A stretch of 64,000 nt of DNA from the NCBI GenBank assembly GCA_030680855.1, contig JAUXUN010000021.1, positions 1 to 64,000 on the forward strand. The letters are read 5' to 3'. Shown here piece after piece: positions 1-8,596 of this stretch. The notes beneath the pieces were generated by a model, which worked only from the letters and a program-made list of their open reading frames with translations, was not told where the DNA came from and ran no database searches. How positions within the stretch are numbered: the first letter of the stretch is position 1; the number at the start of each line of letters is the position of its first letter. Source of the stretch: Aestuariivirga sp. GTDB taxonomy: Bacteria; Pseudomonadota; Alphaproteobacteria; Rhizobiales; Aestuariivirgaceae. Both the position numbers and the translations under genes were made by a program.

Positions 1-1
1 T

Positions 2-121
2 CGGACGAGCAAGTGGAATCACATGCGAGAGGAAAGATGCGCCAGATTCAAAGTGTTGGAGCAGCTTGTCGACGGTCAGTTGACCGTCGGCTGCTCTAGT
101 CCCCCCGGCGAGGAATGGTAA
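2..121 (+). other. Possible C-terminal end of a gene entering from the left edge
   Basis: One forward frame is open from base 2 to a TAA at 119-121 and would give about 39 residues ending in PGEEW. The only support is that it stays open to the window edge. The same bases contain a strong hairpin at 59-96 that better fits a terminator for the leftward gene next to it, so this may be non-coding. Confidence 0.2.
59..96 (-). terminator. Strong hairpin downstream of the outer membrane protein gene
   Basis: A 9-bp perfect stem (70-78 with 81-89, two-base loop) is continued by a 7-bp stem (59-65 with 90-96), with a four-base bulge on one side. It lies 29 bases past the stop of the leftward outer membrane protein gene, where a terminator would be expected. 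There is only a weak T-rich tail on the transcribed strand, so factor-independent termination is inferred, not clear. Confidence 0.4.
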
Positions 122-124
122 CAA

Positions 125-745
125 TCAGTGGTAGTAGTCAATGCCAAGCTTGAAAGTTGCTATACTGCTATTCACCTCTGGTGAACCCGGCATATCGTAT
201 TCGACTTTGCCATAACTGTAGTAGTCCAACTGAAGCCTCGCTCCCAGGTGCTCTGATATAGCGCGCTGCATCCCAATGCCGAACGTCGGACCGTGAAGCA
301 TCTTGCTGTCGCGGTCGGTTGGCGTTGCCCGTTCCGAATCCGCCCACGCCCAGCCTGCGCTGACAAATAGCTGAAAGTTGTGGAATGGAATTCCCACTTG
401 GCCACGAACCGCCGCAATATTGTCGATGTCCTGGCTGACGAAGCCTGCACCGGAGCCTGTATCGCCATCCAGATCGGCTAAAGAAAGGTCACCAGCAACG
501 CCCAACGTAAAGCCGTCAAAGGCGACTGCATAACCTCCTATTATGCCCGGGTAAGGGTCTTTCGGATTGGAATTAGCATCATCGTTCGACTGCGTGTCGC
601 CATAACCATAGGCTCCATATATTCCAATGTGAAAACCCGACCAATCAAAGGCAGGATCGCTTACTGAAATAACCTCATCAGCGCGAGCGGCGTTCGAACT
701 CATCGAAAAAATCAAAAACACTAGTGCCGCCAAAAACAGCTTCAT
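125..745 (-). CDS. Omp25/RopB-like outer membrane beta-barrel protein
   Basis: This 206-residue protein belongs to the small 8-stranded outer membrane barrels that are abundant in Rhizobiales. Residues 1 to about 23 form a signal peptide (hydrophobic core, then an ARA cleavage site before DEV). The mature protein starts with the hallmark DWSGFHIGIYGAYGYG, and the rest alternates polar and hydrophobic residues as expected of beta strands, ending in a strand with IDYYH. Most such barrels end in Phe for recognition by BamA; this one ends in His. The ATG at 745 is preferred to a TTG two codons upstream because GAGAGG sits nine bases before it. It stands alone, with a hairpin downstream. Its likely role is structural or in surface stability; specific transport is not indicated. 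Confidence 0.8.
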   Translation of the reverse strand: MKLFLAALVFLIFSMSSNAARADEVISVSDPAFDWSGFHIGIYGAYGYGDTQSNDDANSNPKDPYPGIIGGYAVAFDGFTLGVAGDLSLADLDGDTGSGAGFVSQDIDNIAAVRGQVGIPFHNFQLFVSAGWAWADSERATPTDRDSKMLHGPTFGIGMQRAISEHLGARLQLDYYSYGKVEYDMPGSPEVNSSIATFKLGIDYYH

Positions 746-967
746 GAACAACCGCCTCTCACTAGAACAAACCGACCAAAATCGATTTTTACTGGATCAG
801 CCAACTGTAACAGAGAAATATGCAACTAGCGATTAATTAGGCTGCAAATCTCACTCAAAGATCACTACTCCCTGGCTACGTTGCAAATTTGCAACTACAC
901 CAATCCTGGCTCTTGCAGATATTTGTTCTTTTTTCGTTCCAAGACTGATTTGAGCCGGGAACGATGA

Positions 968-1144
968 ATGATCGCCTTCCATTTCTTGTGCACCGAAATT
1001 GAGCTGCTGGTCAACGCTGCTGAACTCGCCGGGCAGACTGGCTGGCCAGCGGGTGACGATAGGGTCAGAGTGCAGGTATTAAGAAAGCAGTTTGAGAAGG
1101 CGATTGTGGATTTGAGGGCTGAAGGCTGGCAGGGCCGAAGGTAG
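968..1144 (+). CDS. Small protein of 58 residues, unknown function
   Basis: Short frame with an ATG at 968 and GGGA seven bases before it. The product is soluble and reads like a helical protein: an acidic and hydrophobic N-terminal part (CTEIELLVNAAELAG), then a basic amphipathic part ending in GWQGRR. No family was recognised. The stop is one base before the ATG of the next tiny frame, so the two could be translated together. It lies in a sparse stretch between the outer membrane protein gene and tRNA-Lys, where remnants of integrated elements are often found. It could also be a chance frame. Confidence 0.4.
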   Translation: MIAFHFLCTEIELLVNAAELAGQTGWPAGDDRVRVQVLRKQFEKAIVDLRAEGWQGRR

Positions 1145-1145
1145 A

Positions 1146-1244
1146 ATGAAGAGCTTTCTACTCAACGCTCTGTTGCTACTCGCCTCGCTGGCAATCGTCG
1201 GCATCGCGGCCGCAAACATCTCGCGCGGGTTCTTTGGGTGGTAA
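1146..1244 (+). CDS. Tiny single-pass membrane peptide, 32 residues
   Basis: The ATG follows the stop of the 58-residue frame by one base, with AAGG five bases upstream. The product has a lysine-containing start, one hydrophobic segment of about 20 residues (leucine- and alanine-rich), and a short polar tail SRGFFGW. This is the usual shape of bacterial micro-membrane proteins. Function unknown. Coupling to the upstream frame is the main argument that it is real. Confidence 0.35.
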   Translation: MKSFLLNALLLLASLAIVGIAAANISRGFFGW

Positions 1245-1285
1245 CGCGTAACTAGAAATGCGCTTTAGATCCAATATCAAAGGGA

Positions 1286-1573
1286 GTGGTCGGGCACCCC
1301 ACTCAGGTCAAGCTCAAACTGTTGAACACACTCCGTGGCGACTGCCGCGTTGTTTACATAGAGCAAGGCGAACTCCTGATTACCAAATTCTCTGGAATTG
1401 ACGGAGTCGAAATGCAACCCATAGCAAATGCGTTTTCATCCAAAGTTTGGCGGGGAACCAAGGGTCGAGGCATAGGGCTCGATCATGGTTCAACTGGCTT
1501 GAGTTCGCAAACGTCTACAGGGGTTCGGAACCTGGCCTCCCGCCCCACCTTTGTGTTGACAGGCCGTGATTAG
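1286..1573 (+). CDS. Doubtful ORF of 95 residues
   Basis: A GTG-started frame whose first half (to about residue 50) has plausible protein composition and whose second half is rich in Ser, Thr and Gly without visible structure. AAGGGA abuts the GTG too closely for a good ribosome binding site. No motif or family was recognised. Nothing else convincing was seen between 1245 and 1673. Confidence 0.2.
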   Translation: MVGHPTQVKLKLLNTLRGDCRVVYIEQGELLITKFSGIDGVEMQPIANAFSSKVWRGTKGRGIGLDHGSTGLSSQTSTGVRNLASRPTFVLTGRD

Positions 1574-1673
1574 TAATCTTCAAAGCGGAACTCAGTTGAA
1601 GTGCGCAAGTTTGGCTTAGAACAGCACGTTAATACCGACGCGTACTACATTCATAATTTCAGCACAGTCGATT

Positions 1674-1853
1674 TCAAGTCTGCCGGTCGAGCATTGCAGC
1701 GAGCTGGCGCAGGGCTTTCGCCGTTTCGTGTAAATCGGTGCCCCGTTCGACGGTCACGACAAGCCGGGGCAGTTCATTTGCACCCGGCGATTGCGACAGG
1801 CGACGCGTGATATTGCCAGCCTGGTGGAGACTATAGGTCTCGATCAATTTCAT
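1674..1853 (-). CDS. Small protein of 59 residues, unknown function
   Basis: Leftward ATG frame. The C-terminal half looks like a genuine alpha/beta protein: a beta segment LPRLVVTVERG followed by a helix (HETAKALRQLAAMLDRQ). No strong ribosome binding site is seen. It may be a small regulator or a fragment of a larger decayed gene; no family was recognised. It sits about 290 bases left of the 3' end of tRNA-Lys, the side on which elements integrated at that tRNA would lie. An opposing 69-codon forward frame over the same bases is much less protein-like. Confidence 0.4.
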   Translation of the reverse strand: MKLIETYSLHQAGNITRRLSQSPGANELPRLVVTVERGTDLHETAKALRQLAAMLDRQT

Positions 1854-2143
1854 GGCGAGAGATTAGCCTGCGTTCAAAATGCGGCGCAAGTTGTATAGAA
1901 TCCGGCCAGCTCACCGCAACAGCACTCACCGCTTTTTCAACCCCAGCTCGCCCAGCCGTCTAACGCTCTCACCAATCGAAAAATCAAGGAGGCGGCGTAG
2001 ATTGGGCGCGGCACCGATGCCGGGTTTTTGTGTTTGGGGTGTTGCGGTTCTCCACACTGAATTGCGGACACAGTGCGGACACGGAAAAGGGCAGGGAAGT
2101 CCCTTCTTTTTGATCAATATATGTTTGAATTTGTTTCTTTTAT
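1854..2143. other. Non-coding stretch beside tRNA-Lys
   Basis: No convincing gene. Frames here either read through the tRNA or are arginine-rich shadows. Two nearly identical short units (GCGGACACAG and GCGGACACGG) lie close together near 2063-2085. Their meaning is unclear. Confidence 0.3.
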
Positions 2144-2218
2144 TGGTGAGCCCGGCGCGGATCGAACGCGCGACCTACTGATTAAAAGTCAGACGCTCTA
2201 CCACTGAGCTACGGGCCC
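2144..2218 (-). tRNA. tRNA-Lys (anticodon TTT)
   Basis: Complete cloverleaf on the minus strand: acceptor stem GGGCCCG paired with CGGGCTC (one G-T pair), D arm GCTC/GAGC, anticodon loop CTTTTAA giving TTT, T arm GCGCG-TTCGATC-CGCGC, discriminator A and an encoded CCA at the 3' end. The D loop is one base shorter than in many tRNA-Lys genes. A decayed copy of its 3' half occurs at 59131-59177. Confidence 0.95.
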
Positions 2219-2365
2219 ACGAGTCAGCCTTCGCGGATTGGCGCGGACCATAGTTGCGCGTCGCGGGGGGGTCAAGGGCGCTGTTCGGGTTTAATTCTCT
2301 GATCACACAATTGTCTTAAAGAGGCCGAATATGAACGAGTTTTGTGGGCGAGGCAGGTTCCTGAA

Positions 2366-3724
2366 ATGACTGATATTGCACTGGTTGTCCTGGCGGCGGG
2401 CATGGGAACGCGGATGAAATCCGCCCTCCCCAAGGTTATGCACCGGGTCGCCGGGCGCAGCCTTTTGGGGCATGTTCTGACCTCCGCTGCCGGATTGTCA
2501 CCGAAACGGGCCGTCGCCGTAGTGGGCCCCGACATGGATGCCGTGGGCCTGGAAGCCCAGCGCTATTTTCCGGGTTGCAATGTGGCCATCCAAGCGGAAC
2601 GCCAAGGAACGGCGCATGCGGTTTCCATGGCCAAAGAGGGCCTCAAGGGATTCACCGGAACCATTGTGGTGCTTTATGCGGATGTTCCGCTTGTTCAAGC
2701 TGCTTCTTTGAGCGCCTTGGCGGGCAAATTGGACAAGAAAACACCATTGGCAGTTCTGGGCTTTGAAGCGGCTAACCCTCGCGGCTACGGGCGTCTGCTA
2801 AAGGCGCGAAATGGCAGCATACGTGCCATCCGTGAAGAGCTTGATGCATCAGCCCAGGAAAAGAAGGTAAGGCTCTGTAACTCTGGCATTTTATCAGTAA
2901 ATTCCGACGTTCTCTGGAAGCTCATTCCGCTGATCAGCAACAAGAACGCCAAACGGGAATTTTATCTGACCGATCTGGTGGAACTGGCAGCGAAAGCCCG
3001 CGTCCAGGTGGGGCTTGTGACCTGCCCGGAAGGCGAAGTGGCGGGGGTTAATGACCGGGTACAGTTGGCGGCCATTGAGGCCAAGCTGCAGGCGCAGTAC
3101 CGGCGCGATGCGATGCTCGGTGGGGCCACCCTAGTGGCGCCGGATACGGTTTATTTTTCGGCGGATACCAAGATTGGCATGGACGTGGTTATTGAGCCCA
3201 ATGTGTTCTTTGGGCTCGGCGTTACGGTGGGCGACAATGTGCATATCCTTGCCAATTCGCACCTTGAGGGCGCGAGCATCAGTTCAGGCGCCAGGATCGG
3301 GCCATTCGCGCGGCTCAGGCCGGGGGCTGAAATTGGGGAAGATGCCCATATTGGCAATTTTGTCGAGGTCAAGAAGGCCGTGATCGGCCGGGGGGCCAAG
3401 GCCAATCATTTGAGCTATATTGGCGATTCCAAGGTGGGGGCAGGGTCCAATATTGGGGCCGGCACCATTACCTGCAACTATGATGGTTTCGAGAAGCACC
3501 TCACGGACATTGGATCCCAGGTTTTCGTGGGGTCAAATACGGCCCTGGTGGCCCCAGTCAAGATTGGAGACGGCGCAAATATTGCAGCGGGAAGTGTTAT
3601 TACCCAGGATGTGCCAGCCGATTCCCTTGCCATTACACGCGCCGAACTGCGGGTGAAAGATGGCTGGGCGACGCGCTACCGGAAAATGAAGGAAAGCCGC
3701 AAGGCAGCAAAGACCAAGGTTTAG
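2366..3724 (+). CDS. glmU: Bifunctional GlmU: GlcN-1-P acetyltransferase / GlcNAc-1-P uridylyltransferase
   Basis: Makes UDP-GlcNAc from glucosamine-1-phosphate in the cytoplasm, feeding peptidoglycan and lipopolysaccharide. The N-terminal uridylyltransferase domain (residues 1 to about 230) starts with the nucleotide-binding signature LAAGMGTRMKSALPKV; the C-terminal half is a left-handed beta helix of hexapeptide repeats (about 250-430), with the acetyltransferase region NHLSYIGDSKVGAGSNIGAG and NYDG. The 452 residues match the family. The ATG at 2366 is preferred to an upstream TTG at 2342: the conserved domain begins right after it and AGGCAGG lies eight bases before. glmS follows after nine bases, so the two successive steps of amino-sugar synthesis are probably cotranscribed. 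Confidence 0.97.
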   Translation: MTDIALVVLAAGMGTRMKSALPKVMHRVAGRSLLGHVLTSAAGLSPKRAVAVVGPDMDAVGLEAQRYFPGCNVAIQAERQGTAHAVSMAKEGLKGFTGTIVVLYADVPLVQAASLSALAGKLDKKTPLAVLGFEAANPRGYGRLLKARNGSIRAIREELDASAQEKKVRLCNSGILSVNSDVLWKLIPLISNKNAKREFYLTDLVELAAKARVQVGLVTCPEGEVAGVNDRVQLAAIEAKLQAQYRRDAMLGGATLVAPDTVYFSADTKIGMDVVIEPNVFFGLGVTVGDNVHILANSHLEGASISSGARIGPFARLRPGAEIGEDAHIGNFVEVKKAVIGRGAKANHLSYIGDSKVGAGSNIGAGTITCNYDGFEKHLTDIGSQVFVGSNTALVAPVKIGDGANIAAGSVITQDVPADSLAITRAELRVKDGWATRYRKMKESRKAAKTKV

Positions 3725-3733
3725 GAGTTAAGC

Positions 3734-5551
3734 ATGTGTGGAATTGTCGGCATTCTCGGCAAGCAGCCGGTGGCCCTGAGCATCGTCGAGGCGCTGCGCC
3801 GACTGGAATACCGCGGATACGATTCAGCCGGCGTTGCGACGCTCGAGAATGGCGGAATCGAACGGCGCCGGGCGCCGGGCAAACTGCGCAATCTGGAAGA
3901 GCGATTGCGGGAGTCTCCGATGATGGGCGTGACTGGGATTGGCCACACGCGCTGGGCAACCCATGGCGCTGCCACGGAGACAAATGCGCATCCCCACACG
4001 GCGGGTGACGTGGTGATTGTGCATAACGGCATCATTGAAAATTTCCGCGAATTGAAAGAGGAACTGGCTGGAACCGGTGCGGTTTTTCTTACGCAGACCG
4101 ATACGGAAGTCGTGGCCCATCTTCTGGCGGCGGAACGCGCCAAGGGGAAATCGCCGCGCGAAGCTGTGGGCCAGGTGTTGCCGCGGCTGCAGGGCGCGTT
4201 TGCCTTTGCCATTCTGTTCAAGGCCGAAGAAGATTTGCTGATTGGCGCACGGAAGGGCAGTCCTTTGGCCGTGGGCCATGGCGATGGAGAAATGTATTTG
4301 GGGTCCGATGCCATAGCGCTTGCCCCCTTCACCAACCGGGTGACCTATCTGGAGGACGGGGACTGGGCCGTGCTTACCCGCAATTCGGTTGAGATTTACA
4401 ATGCGGCGAACCTGCCTGTATCGCGCCCAATGAATTTTTCGCAGGCCTCTTCCATGATGATGGACAAGGGCAACCACCGCCATTTCATGGCAAAAGAGAT
4501 TGAGGAGCAGCCGGAGGTGGTTGGCCACACGCTGGCCGAATATCTGGATTTCTCCACGCGCACGGTGAGGGTGCCGGAAAAGTTGCCGTTTGAATTTACC
4601 TCGCTCGACCGCCTGACGATCACGGCTTGCGGCACGGCATCTTATGCGGGTCTAGTGGCCAAATACTGGTTTGAGCGCATTGCACGGCTGCCGACGGAAG
4701 TGGATATTGCGTCCGAATTCCGCTACCGCGAGGCGCCGCTGACGCCCAGTGGCCTGTCCATCGTGATCTCGCAATCTGGCGAGACGGCCGATACTTTGGC
4801 CTCGCTGCGCTACAGCAAGTCGCAGGGGCAGCATACCCTGGCTCTGGTGAATGTGCCGGAGTCAACGATCGCGCGCGAAGCCGATGTTGCGCTGCGCACT
4901 TACGCGGGGCCAGAAATCGGCGTGGCGTCAACCAAGGCGTTCACCTGCCAGCTTGCGGCCCTTGCCTGCCTTGCTTTGCTCGCGGCCAAGCAGCGGGGGC
5001 ATCTCGCAAAAGCTTTGGAGCAGGAGCTTGTGGGCGCTCTGGTTGAAGCTCCCCGCCACATGTCGGAGATCCTGAAGCAAGAGAAGCACATTGCCGGCGT
5101 GGCGCGAGAAATCGCCCATGCCAAAGATGTGCTTTATCTCGGGCGCGGCATCAACTATCCCATCGCCATGGAAGGGGCGCTCAAGCTCAAGGAGATTTCC
5201 TACATTCACGCGGAAGGCTATGCGGCGGGCGAGTTGAAGCATGGGCCCATTGCGCTCGTCGACGAGAACATGCCGGTGATCGTGATTGCACCGCACGATG
5301 AGCTTTACGACAAGACCATTTCAAACATGGAAGAAGTGGCGGCGCGCGGCGGAAAAATTGTGCTGCTTACAGATGACGAGAGCAACGCCCACAAGACGTT
5401 CCACCGCATCCGTGTGCCCAAGGCCCATTCCTTCATTAGCCCTTTGCTCTATGCGGTTCCGGTGCAGTTGCTGGCTTATCATGCGGCTGTTTTCATCGGT
5501 ACCGACGTCGACCAGCCGCGCAACCTGGCAAAATCAGTGACGGTGGAGTAG
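3734..5551 (+). CDS. glmS: Glutamine-fructose-6-phosphate aminotransferase (isomerizing)
   Basis: First committed step of hexosamine synthesis: fructose-6-P plus glutamine gives glucosamine-6-P plus glutamate. The nucleophile Cys2 directly follows the initiator (MCGIVGIL); the class II glutaminase domain spans about residues 1-220 and two SIS isomerase domains follow (about 285-425 and 455-600), with SQSGETADT in the first and the usual C-terminal tail ending in KSVTVE. The 605 residues are the normal size. A TAGGAG ribosome site overlaps the glmU stop. There is no glmS ribozyme in the nine-base gap, so regulation by that route is excluded. Confidence 0.97.
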   Translation: MCGIVGILGKQPVALSIVEALRRLEYRGYDSAGVATLENGGIERRRAPGKLRNLEERLRESPMMGVTGIGHTRWATHGAATETNAHPHTAGDVVIVHNGIIENFRELKEELAGTGAVFLTQTDTEVVAHLLAAERAKGKSPREAVGQVLPRLQGAFAFAILFKAEEDLLIGARKGSPLAVGHGDGEMYLGSDAIALAPFTNRVTYLEDGDWAVLTRNSVEIYNAANLPVSRPMNFSQASSMMMDKGNHRHFMAKEIEEQPEVVGHTLAEYLDFSTRTVRVPEKLPFEFTSLDRLTITACGTASYAGLVAKYWFERIARLPTEVDIASEFRYREAPLTPSGLSIVISQSGETADTLASLRYSKSQGQHTLALVNVPESTIAREADVALRTYAGPEIGVASTKAFTCQLAALACLALLAAKQRGHLAKALEQELVGALVEAPRHMSEILKQEKHIAGVAREIAHAKDVLYLGRGINYPIAMEGALKLKEISYIHAEGYAAGELKHGPIALVDENMPVIVIAPHDELYDKTISNMEEVAARGGKIVLLTDDESNAHKTFHRIRVPKAHSFISPLLYAVPVQLLAYHAAVFIGTDVDQPRNLAKSVTVE

Positions 5552-5634
5552 GGCAGTTCATTCTCCCTTATTTTTCGCGGCACGTGCAATTTCCGGTATA
5601 GTTGCGCTGCGAATCAACAATGAGGAGATCTAAC

Positions 5635-5805
5635 ATGAAACTTAGCGCACCATCCGTGTTGATATTTGTCATCTCACTGGTGATTGCCGTGATTGGAGTG
5701 CTTGCGGCACTGGGAACCGTTGCCTTCATTCCGCTCGCTTCGGTCTGGATCATGGCCATTGGCTATGCAGTTCTTGCCGCTGGCTGCCTCTTCAAGGGCG
5801 TCTGA
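5635..5805 (+). CDS. Small two-helix membrane protein, 56 residues
   Basis: The ATG at 5635 follows GAGGAG at a good distance; upstream in-frame codons lack this signal. The product is almost entirely hydrophobic: one transmembrane helix at about residues 8-28 and a second at about 32-52, ending in CLFKGV. No family was recognised. It lies 83 bases after glmS and converges with the MFS gene, the two stops being adjacent. It is probably an independent inner-membrane micro-protein of unknown role. Confidence 0.6.
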   Translation: MKLSAPSVLIFVISLVIAVIGVLAALGTVAFIPLASVWIMAIGYAVLAAGCLFKGV

Positions 5806-7026
5806 TCAGGCGGGAGCGTGGCTTGGCAAGCGCACGAAGATCGCGAGCGCAACCAAGCACAATGCTGCCGAGATGAAGTAGCCCACATTGGGCGACTGCA
5901 GCGGCGAACCTTCCTGCAGGAAATATCCGAAGATTTGCGCGAACATGACCGTGCCCGCGAGCAGGGCGAGGTTTTGCGCGCTGGCAATGCCGCCCTGCAA
6001 TTCGCCCTGGGCATCGGCAGGCGCATCTTTTGACATAAGTGCTGTCAATGCCGGCTGGGCGAAGCCTTCAGGTGCGTGTATGATGAATAGGATCAATACC
6101 ATGCTCATACCCGTGGCGAGGCCATAACCCGCCGCGGCAATGACCGACGTGACAAGGGCGAAAATGGCGGTATTCCTTTCGCCAAGCCATTTTACCACGG
6201 GTCCGGTGAAGCCGCCCTGAACGACGGCCGTAATCAGGCCAAAAATGGCGAGAGTGAGTCCAATGGTGGATTCGCTCCAGTTGAAGCGGGCAATGCCCCA
6301 GAACGCCCAGATGGCCGGATAGACCGACGTGGCGAAGAAATACATGGCCATGACGATGCACAGCGGAAGCGCTTGCTTGTAGGTTGAAAAAATCTTGAAC
6401 ACGCCAACCGGGTTGGAGCGGGCCAAGCTGAACGGCCTGCGCGATTCCCGGGGAAGGGTTTCAGGCAAAACAAAATAGCCATAGGCAAAGTTCAGGATTG
6501 AAATGCCGGCGGCTGCGAAAAAGGGCACGCGCGGGCCATATTCACCAAGAATTCCGCCAATTGCCGGGCCGATGATGAAGCCCAGCCCAAAAGCCGCCCC
6601 CATATAGCCAAAGACCCTGGCGCGGTCGTCCGGCTTTGTAATGTCGGCGAGATAGGCATTTGCTGTCGTATAGGAGGCTCCGCACAGGCCAGCGAGAGTT
6701 CGTCCCACGAACAGCCAAACCATGTTGGGAGCAAAGGCCGTAAGCACATAATCGACCCCAAGGCCAAAAACCGAAAGCAGCAGGATTGGCCTGCGGCCAT
6801 GGGCATCCGAGAGATTGCCAAGTAGGGGGCCGCACAGGAACTGCATTCCGCCATAGGCGAAGAACAGCCAGCCCGCGAGCAGGGACGCGTCCGCGAGGTC
6901 GGCGCCGCTCACATCTTCAATCAGCCGGGGCAGAACCGGCATGATGAGGCCAAAGCCAACCATGTCGAGAAAGACAGTGATAAAGATAAAGGTTACGGCG
7001 TGCCGGCTGGGGGTATGCGCAATCAT
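5806..7026 (-). CDS. TCR/Tet-type MFS multidrug transporter
   Basis: 406-residue major facilitator with 12 predicted transmembrane helices and the typical DHA1 start ([21 protein letters not shown]). Motif A between helices 2 and 3 is intact ([11 protein letters not shown]), and the motif-C-like glycine-rich stretch ([10 protein letters not shown]) marks drug/proton antiporters. It resembles the TetA branch, but this branch contains many chromosomal exporters that do not confer tetracycline resistance, so the substrate is not assigned. hspQ lies ten bases upstream of its start on the same strand, so the two may be cotranscribed. Confidence 0.85.
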   Translation of the reverse strand: MIAHTPSRHAVTFIFITVFLDMVGFGLIMPVLPRLIEDVSGADLADASLLAGWLFFAYGGMQFLCGPLLGNLSDAHGRRPILLLSVFGLGVDYVLTAFAPNMVWLFVGRTLAGLCGASYTTANAYLADITKPDDRARVFGYMGAAFGLGFIIGPAIGGILGEYGPRVPFFAAAGISILNFAYGYFVLPETLPRESRRPFSLARSNPVGVFKIFSTYKQALPLCIVMAMYFFATSVYPAIWAFWGIARFNWSESTIGLTLAIFGLITAVVQGGFTGPVVKWLGERNTAIFALVTSVIAAAGYGLATGMSMVLILFIIHAPEGFAQPALTALMSKDAPADAQGELQGGIASAQNLALLAGTVMFAQIFGYFLQEGSPLQSPNVGYFISAALCLVALAIFVRLPSHAPA

Positions 7027-7036
7027 TTGAACGGCT

Positions 7037-7375
7037 TTAATGCGCGCGGTGTTCGCGGAGCAGGTAGCTGTTCTTCTTTGCGTCGAAGCCCTTGAAATAT
7101 TGGTTGACCTGCGGGTGGCGCACTGGGGTTCCGGTCACATCCACAAGCAGGTTCTGCTCGGAGACATAGGCCACATATTCCGTGTCATCATTTTCGGCGA
7201 GCAAGTGATAGAATGGCTGGTCACGGCGCGGGCGTGACTCTTCGGGAATTGAGCTCCACCATTCCTCGGTGTTGCTGAAAACCGGATCCACATCAAAAAT
7301 CACGCCACGGAACGAGAACAGCCGGTGCTTTACAATCTGGCCGATCTGAAACTTGGCTGTTGGCATCTCGCTCAT
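7037..7375 (-). CDS. hspQ: Heat shock protein HspQ (YccV-like, hemimethylated-DNA-binding fold)
   Basis: Small beta-rich protein of the HspQ/YccV family. In enterobacteria HspQ binds DnaA variants and acts as a specificity enhancer of the Lon protease. Conserved features are FQIGQIVKHRLFSFRGVIFD near the start, the WW pair followed by PFYHLL, and YVSEQNLL. The ATG at 7375 is chosen because the family alignment begins close to it and AGG lies just before; a longer frame to 7417 adds residues unlike the family. The 112 residues are the usual length. The flanking UbiH-family hydroxylase gene is on the same strand upstream. Confidence 0.9.
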   Translation of the reverse strand: MSEMPTAKFQIGQIVKHRLFSFRGVIFDVDPVFSNTEEWWSSIPEESRPRRDQPFYHLLAENDDTEYVAYVSEQNLLVDVTGTPVRHPQVNQYFKGFDAKKNSYLLREHRAH

Positions 7376-7417
7376 GACACCTGATTGCCAAGAGTCCGCC
7401 TGGAAGGCAAGAGGCAC

Positions 7418-8596
7418 TTAAGAAACGCGCATGGCATAGGGCAGGTTACGTTTTGGCTGCAAGCCATGTTCCATAATGAAGCGTTTCAGCGGCCCCACAT
7501 AGTGCAATGCGGAAAGGCCCAGGGCGCGGGCCCCTTCAAGGGGGAGCAGTCCCAGGAGCAGGGATTTGTTCATAAGATCAATGAGCTGCTGGCGGGGAAG
7601 AACTTCGGCGCGGCGCAGGGCGTTGTACTCAGCCATGAGACTGTCGCTTCCGGCATCCTTGCTTGCAAGGATAAGATCGGCGGCGAGGGCGGCATCGCGC
7701 AAGGACATGTTAAGACCTTGCGCGCCGATGGGCGGCACAACATGGGCGGCTTCGCCGATCAATATCACGCGATCCTTCGCAAATTGGCGGGCGGTGAGAC
7801 CTTTCATGGGGAATGATTTGCGGGGGCCAAGGTTGGATATAAGTCCCAGTTCGCCATGTGTCTCAATCTGAATTTCGGCTGCCAGTTCACCTTCACTCAT
7901 GGCCATGAGCGCTTCGGCGCGGGCCGGACGTTCCATCCAGACTAGGCTCGAATGGCTTTCAGGCAGCGGCACCGTGGTGAACGGGCCTGCGGCCTTGTGA
8001 TATTCGGTCGAAACATTGTCGTGGCCCATGGAATGAGTGAAGCTCGTGGCAATCGCGATTTGGTCATAGGACCAGGTGTCAGTGGCAATGCCGGCGGCTT
8101 TTCGCATGGCGGAATTTGCACCATCGGCAGCAAGACACAGGGAAGCGGAAATTTCGGACATGTTGGACAAGGTTACATGAATGGCATCGCCACCAGTTCT
8201 GGCTCCAGTTGCCGTGGTCTCAATAAACGTAACCCCGAGCGCTTCGGCGCGTTTGCGGAGCGCGGGCAAAAGCAGGCCCAGCGGGATGTTCCAGCCAAAA
8301 GCTTCCAGGTTCAATTCCTCTGACTCAAATTCGAGGTTTGGGGCCGCAAGGAGCGACCCGGTATCGTCAATGATCCTGAGCTTTTTCAAAGGAGCTGTGT
8401 GGGCTTCGAGATTTCCCGGCCAGATATCGAGGTAGCGCAGTAGCTGGATGGAGGGTTGCATCAAGGCGACGGTGCGGGGATCTTCGGCCGCAGCGGGAGC
8501 AACAAGGGCGGTTGCAATCCCTTCCTTGGCAAGCAACGCTGCCGCGGCAAGGCCCGCGGGGCCTGCGCCTGCAACGATGACTTTGTAGTCCGTCAT
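7418..8596 (-). CDS. UbiH/UbiF/COQ6-family FAD-dependent hydroxylase (ubiquinone biosynthesis)
   Basis: 392-residue class A flavoprotein monooxygenase. The N-terminal Rossmann fingerprint GAGPAGLAAAALLAKEG binds FAD, and the second FAD motif appears as ILIGEAAHVVPPIGAQGLNM near residue 280. This signature is typical of the hydroxylases that add oxygen to the ubiquinone ring. Alphaproteobacteria have several such enzymes (UbiH, UbiF and UbiL types) that differ in regiospecificity; the sequence alone does not show which carbon is modified. The GST gene ends one base upstream of its start region on the same strand, suggesting a short operon. Confidence 0.85.
   Translation of the reverse strand: MTDYKVIVAGAGPAGLAAAALLAKEGIATALVAPAAAEDPRTVALMQPSIQLLRYLDIWPGNLEAHTAPLKKLRIIDDTGSLLAAPNLEFESEELNLEAFGWNIPLGLLLPALRKRAEALGVTFIETTATGARTGGDAIHVTLSNMSEISASLCLAADGANSAMRKAAGIATDTWSYDQIAIATSFTHSMGHDNVSTEYHKAAGPFTTVPLPESHSSLVWMERPARAEALMAMSEGELAAEIQIETHGELGLISNLGPRKSFPMKGLTARQFAKDRVILIGEAAHVVPPIGAQGLNMSLRDAALAADLILASKDAGSDSLMAEYNALRRAEVLPRQQLIDLMNKSLLLGLLPLEGARALGLSALHYVGPLKRFIMEHGLQPKRNLPYAMRVS

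Noticed and set aside
1879-2181. Forward frame of 100 codons ending in the tRNA-Lys region
   Set aside because: It reads into the antisense of the tRNA, and the rest is arginine-rich with no motif.
3724-3733. glmS ribozyme or riboswitch
   Set aside because: The glmU-glmS gap is only nine bases, so there is no room for such an RNA.
5806-7026. Acquired tetracycline-resistance gene
   Set aside because: Similarity is to the broad TCR/DHA1 branch, without mobile-element context or a TetR-type regulator beside it.
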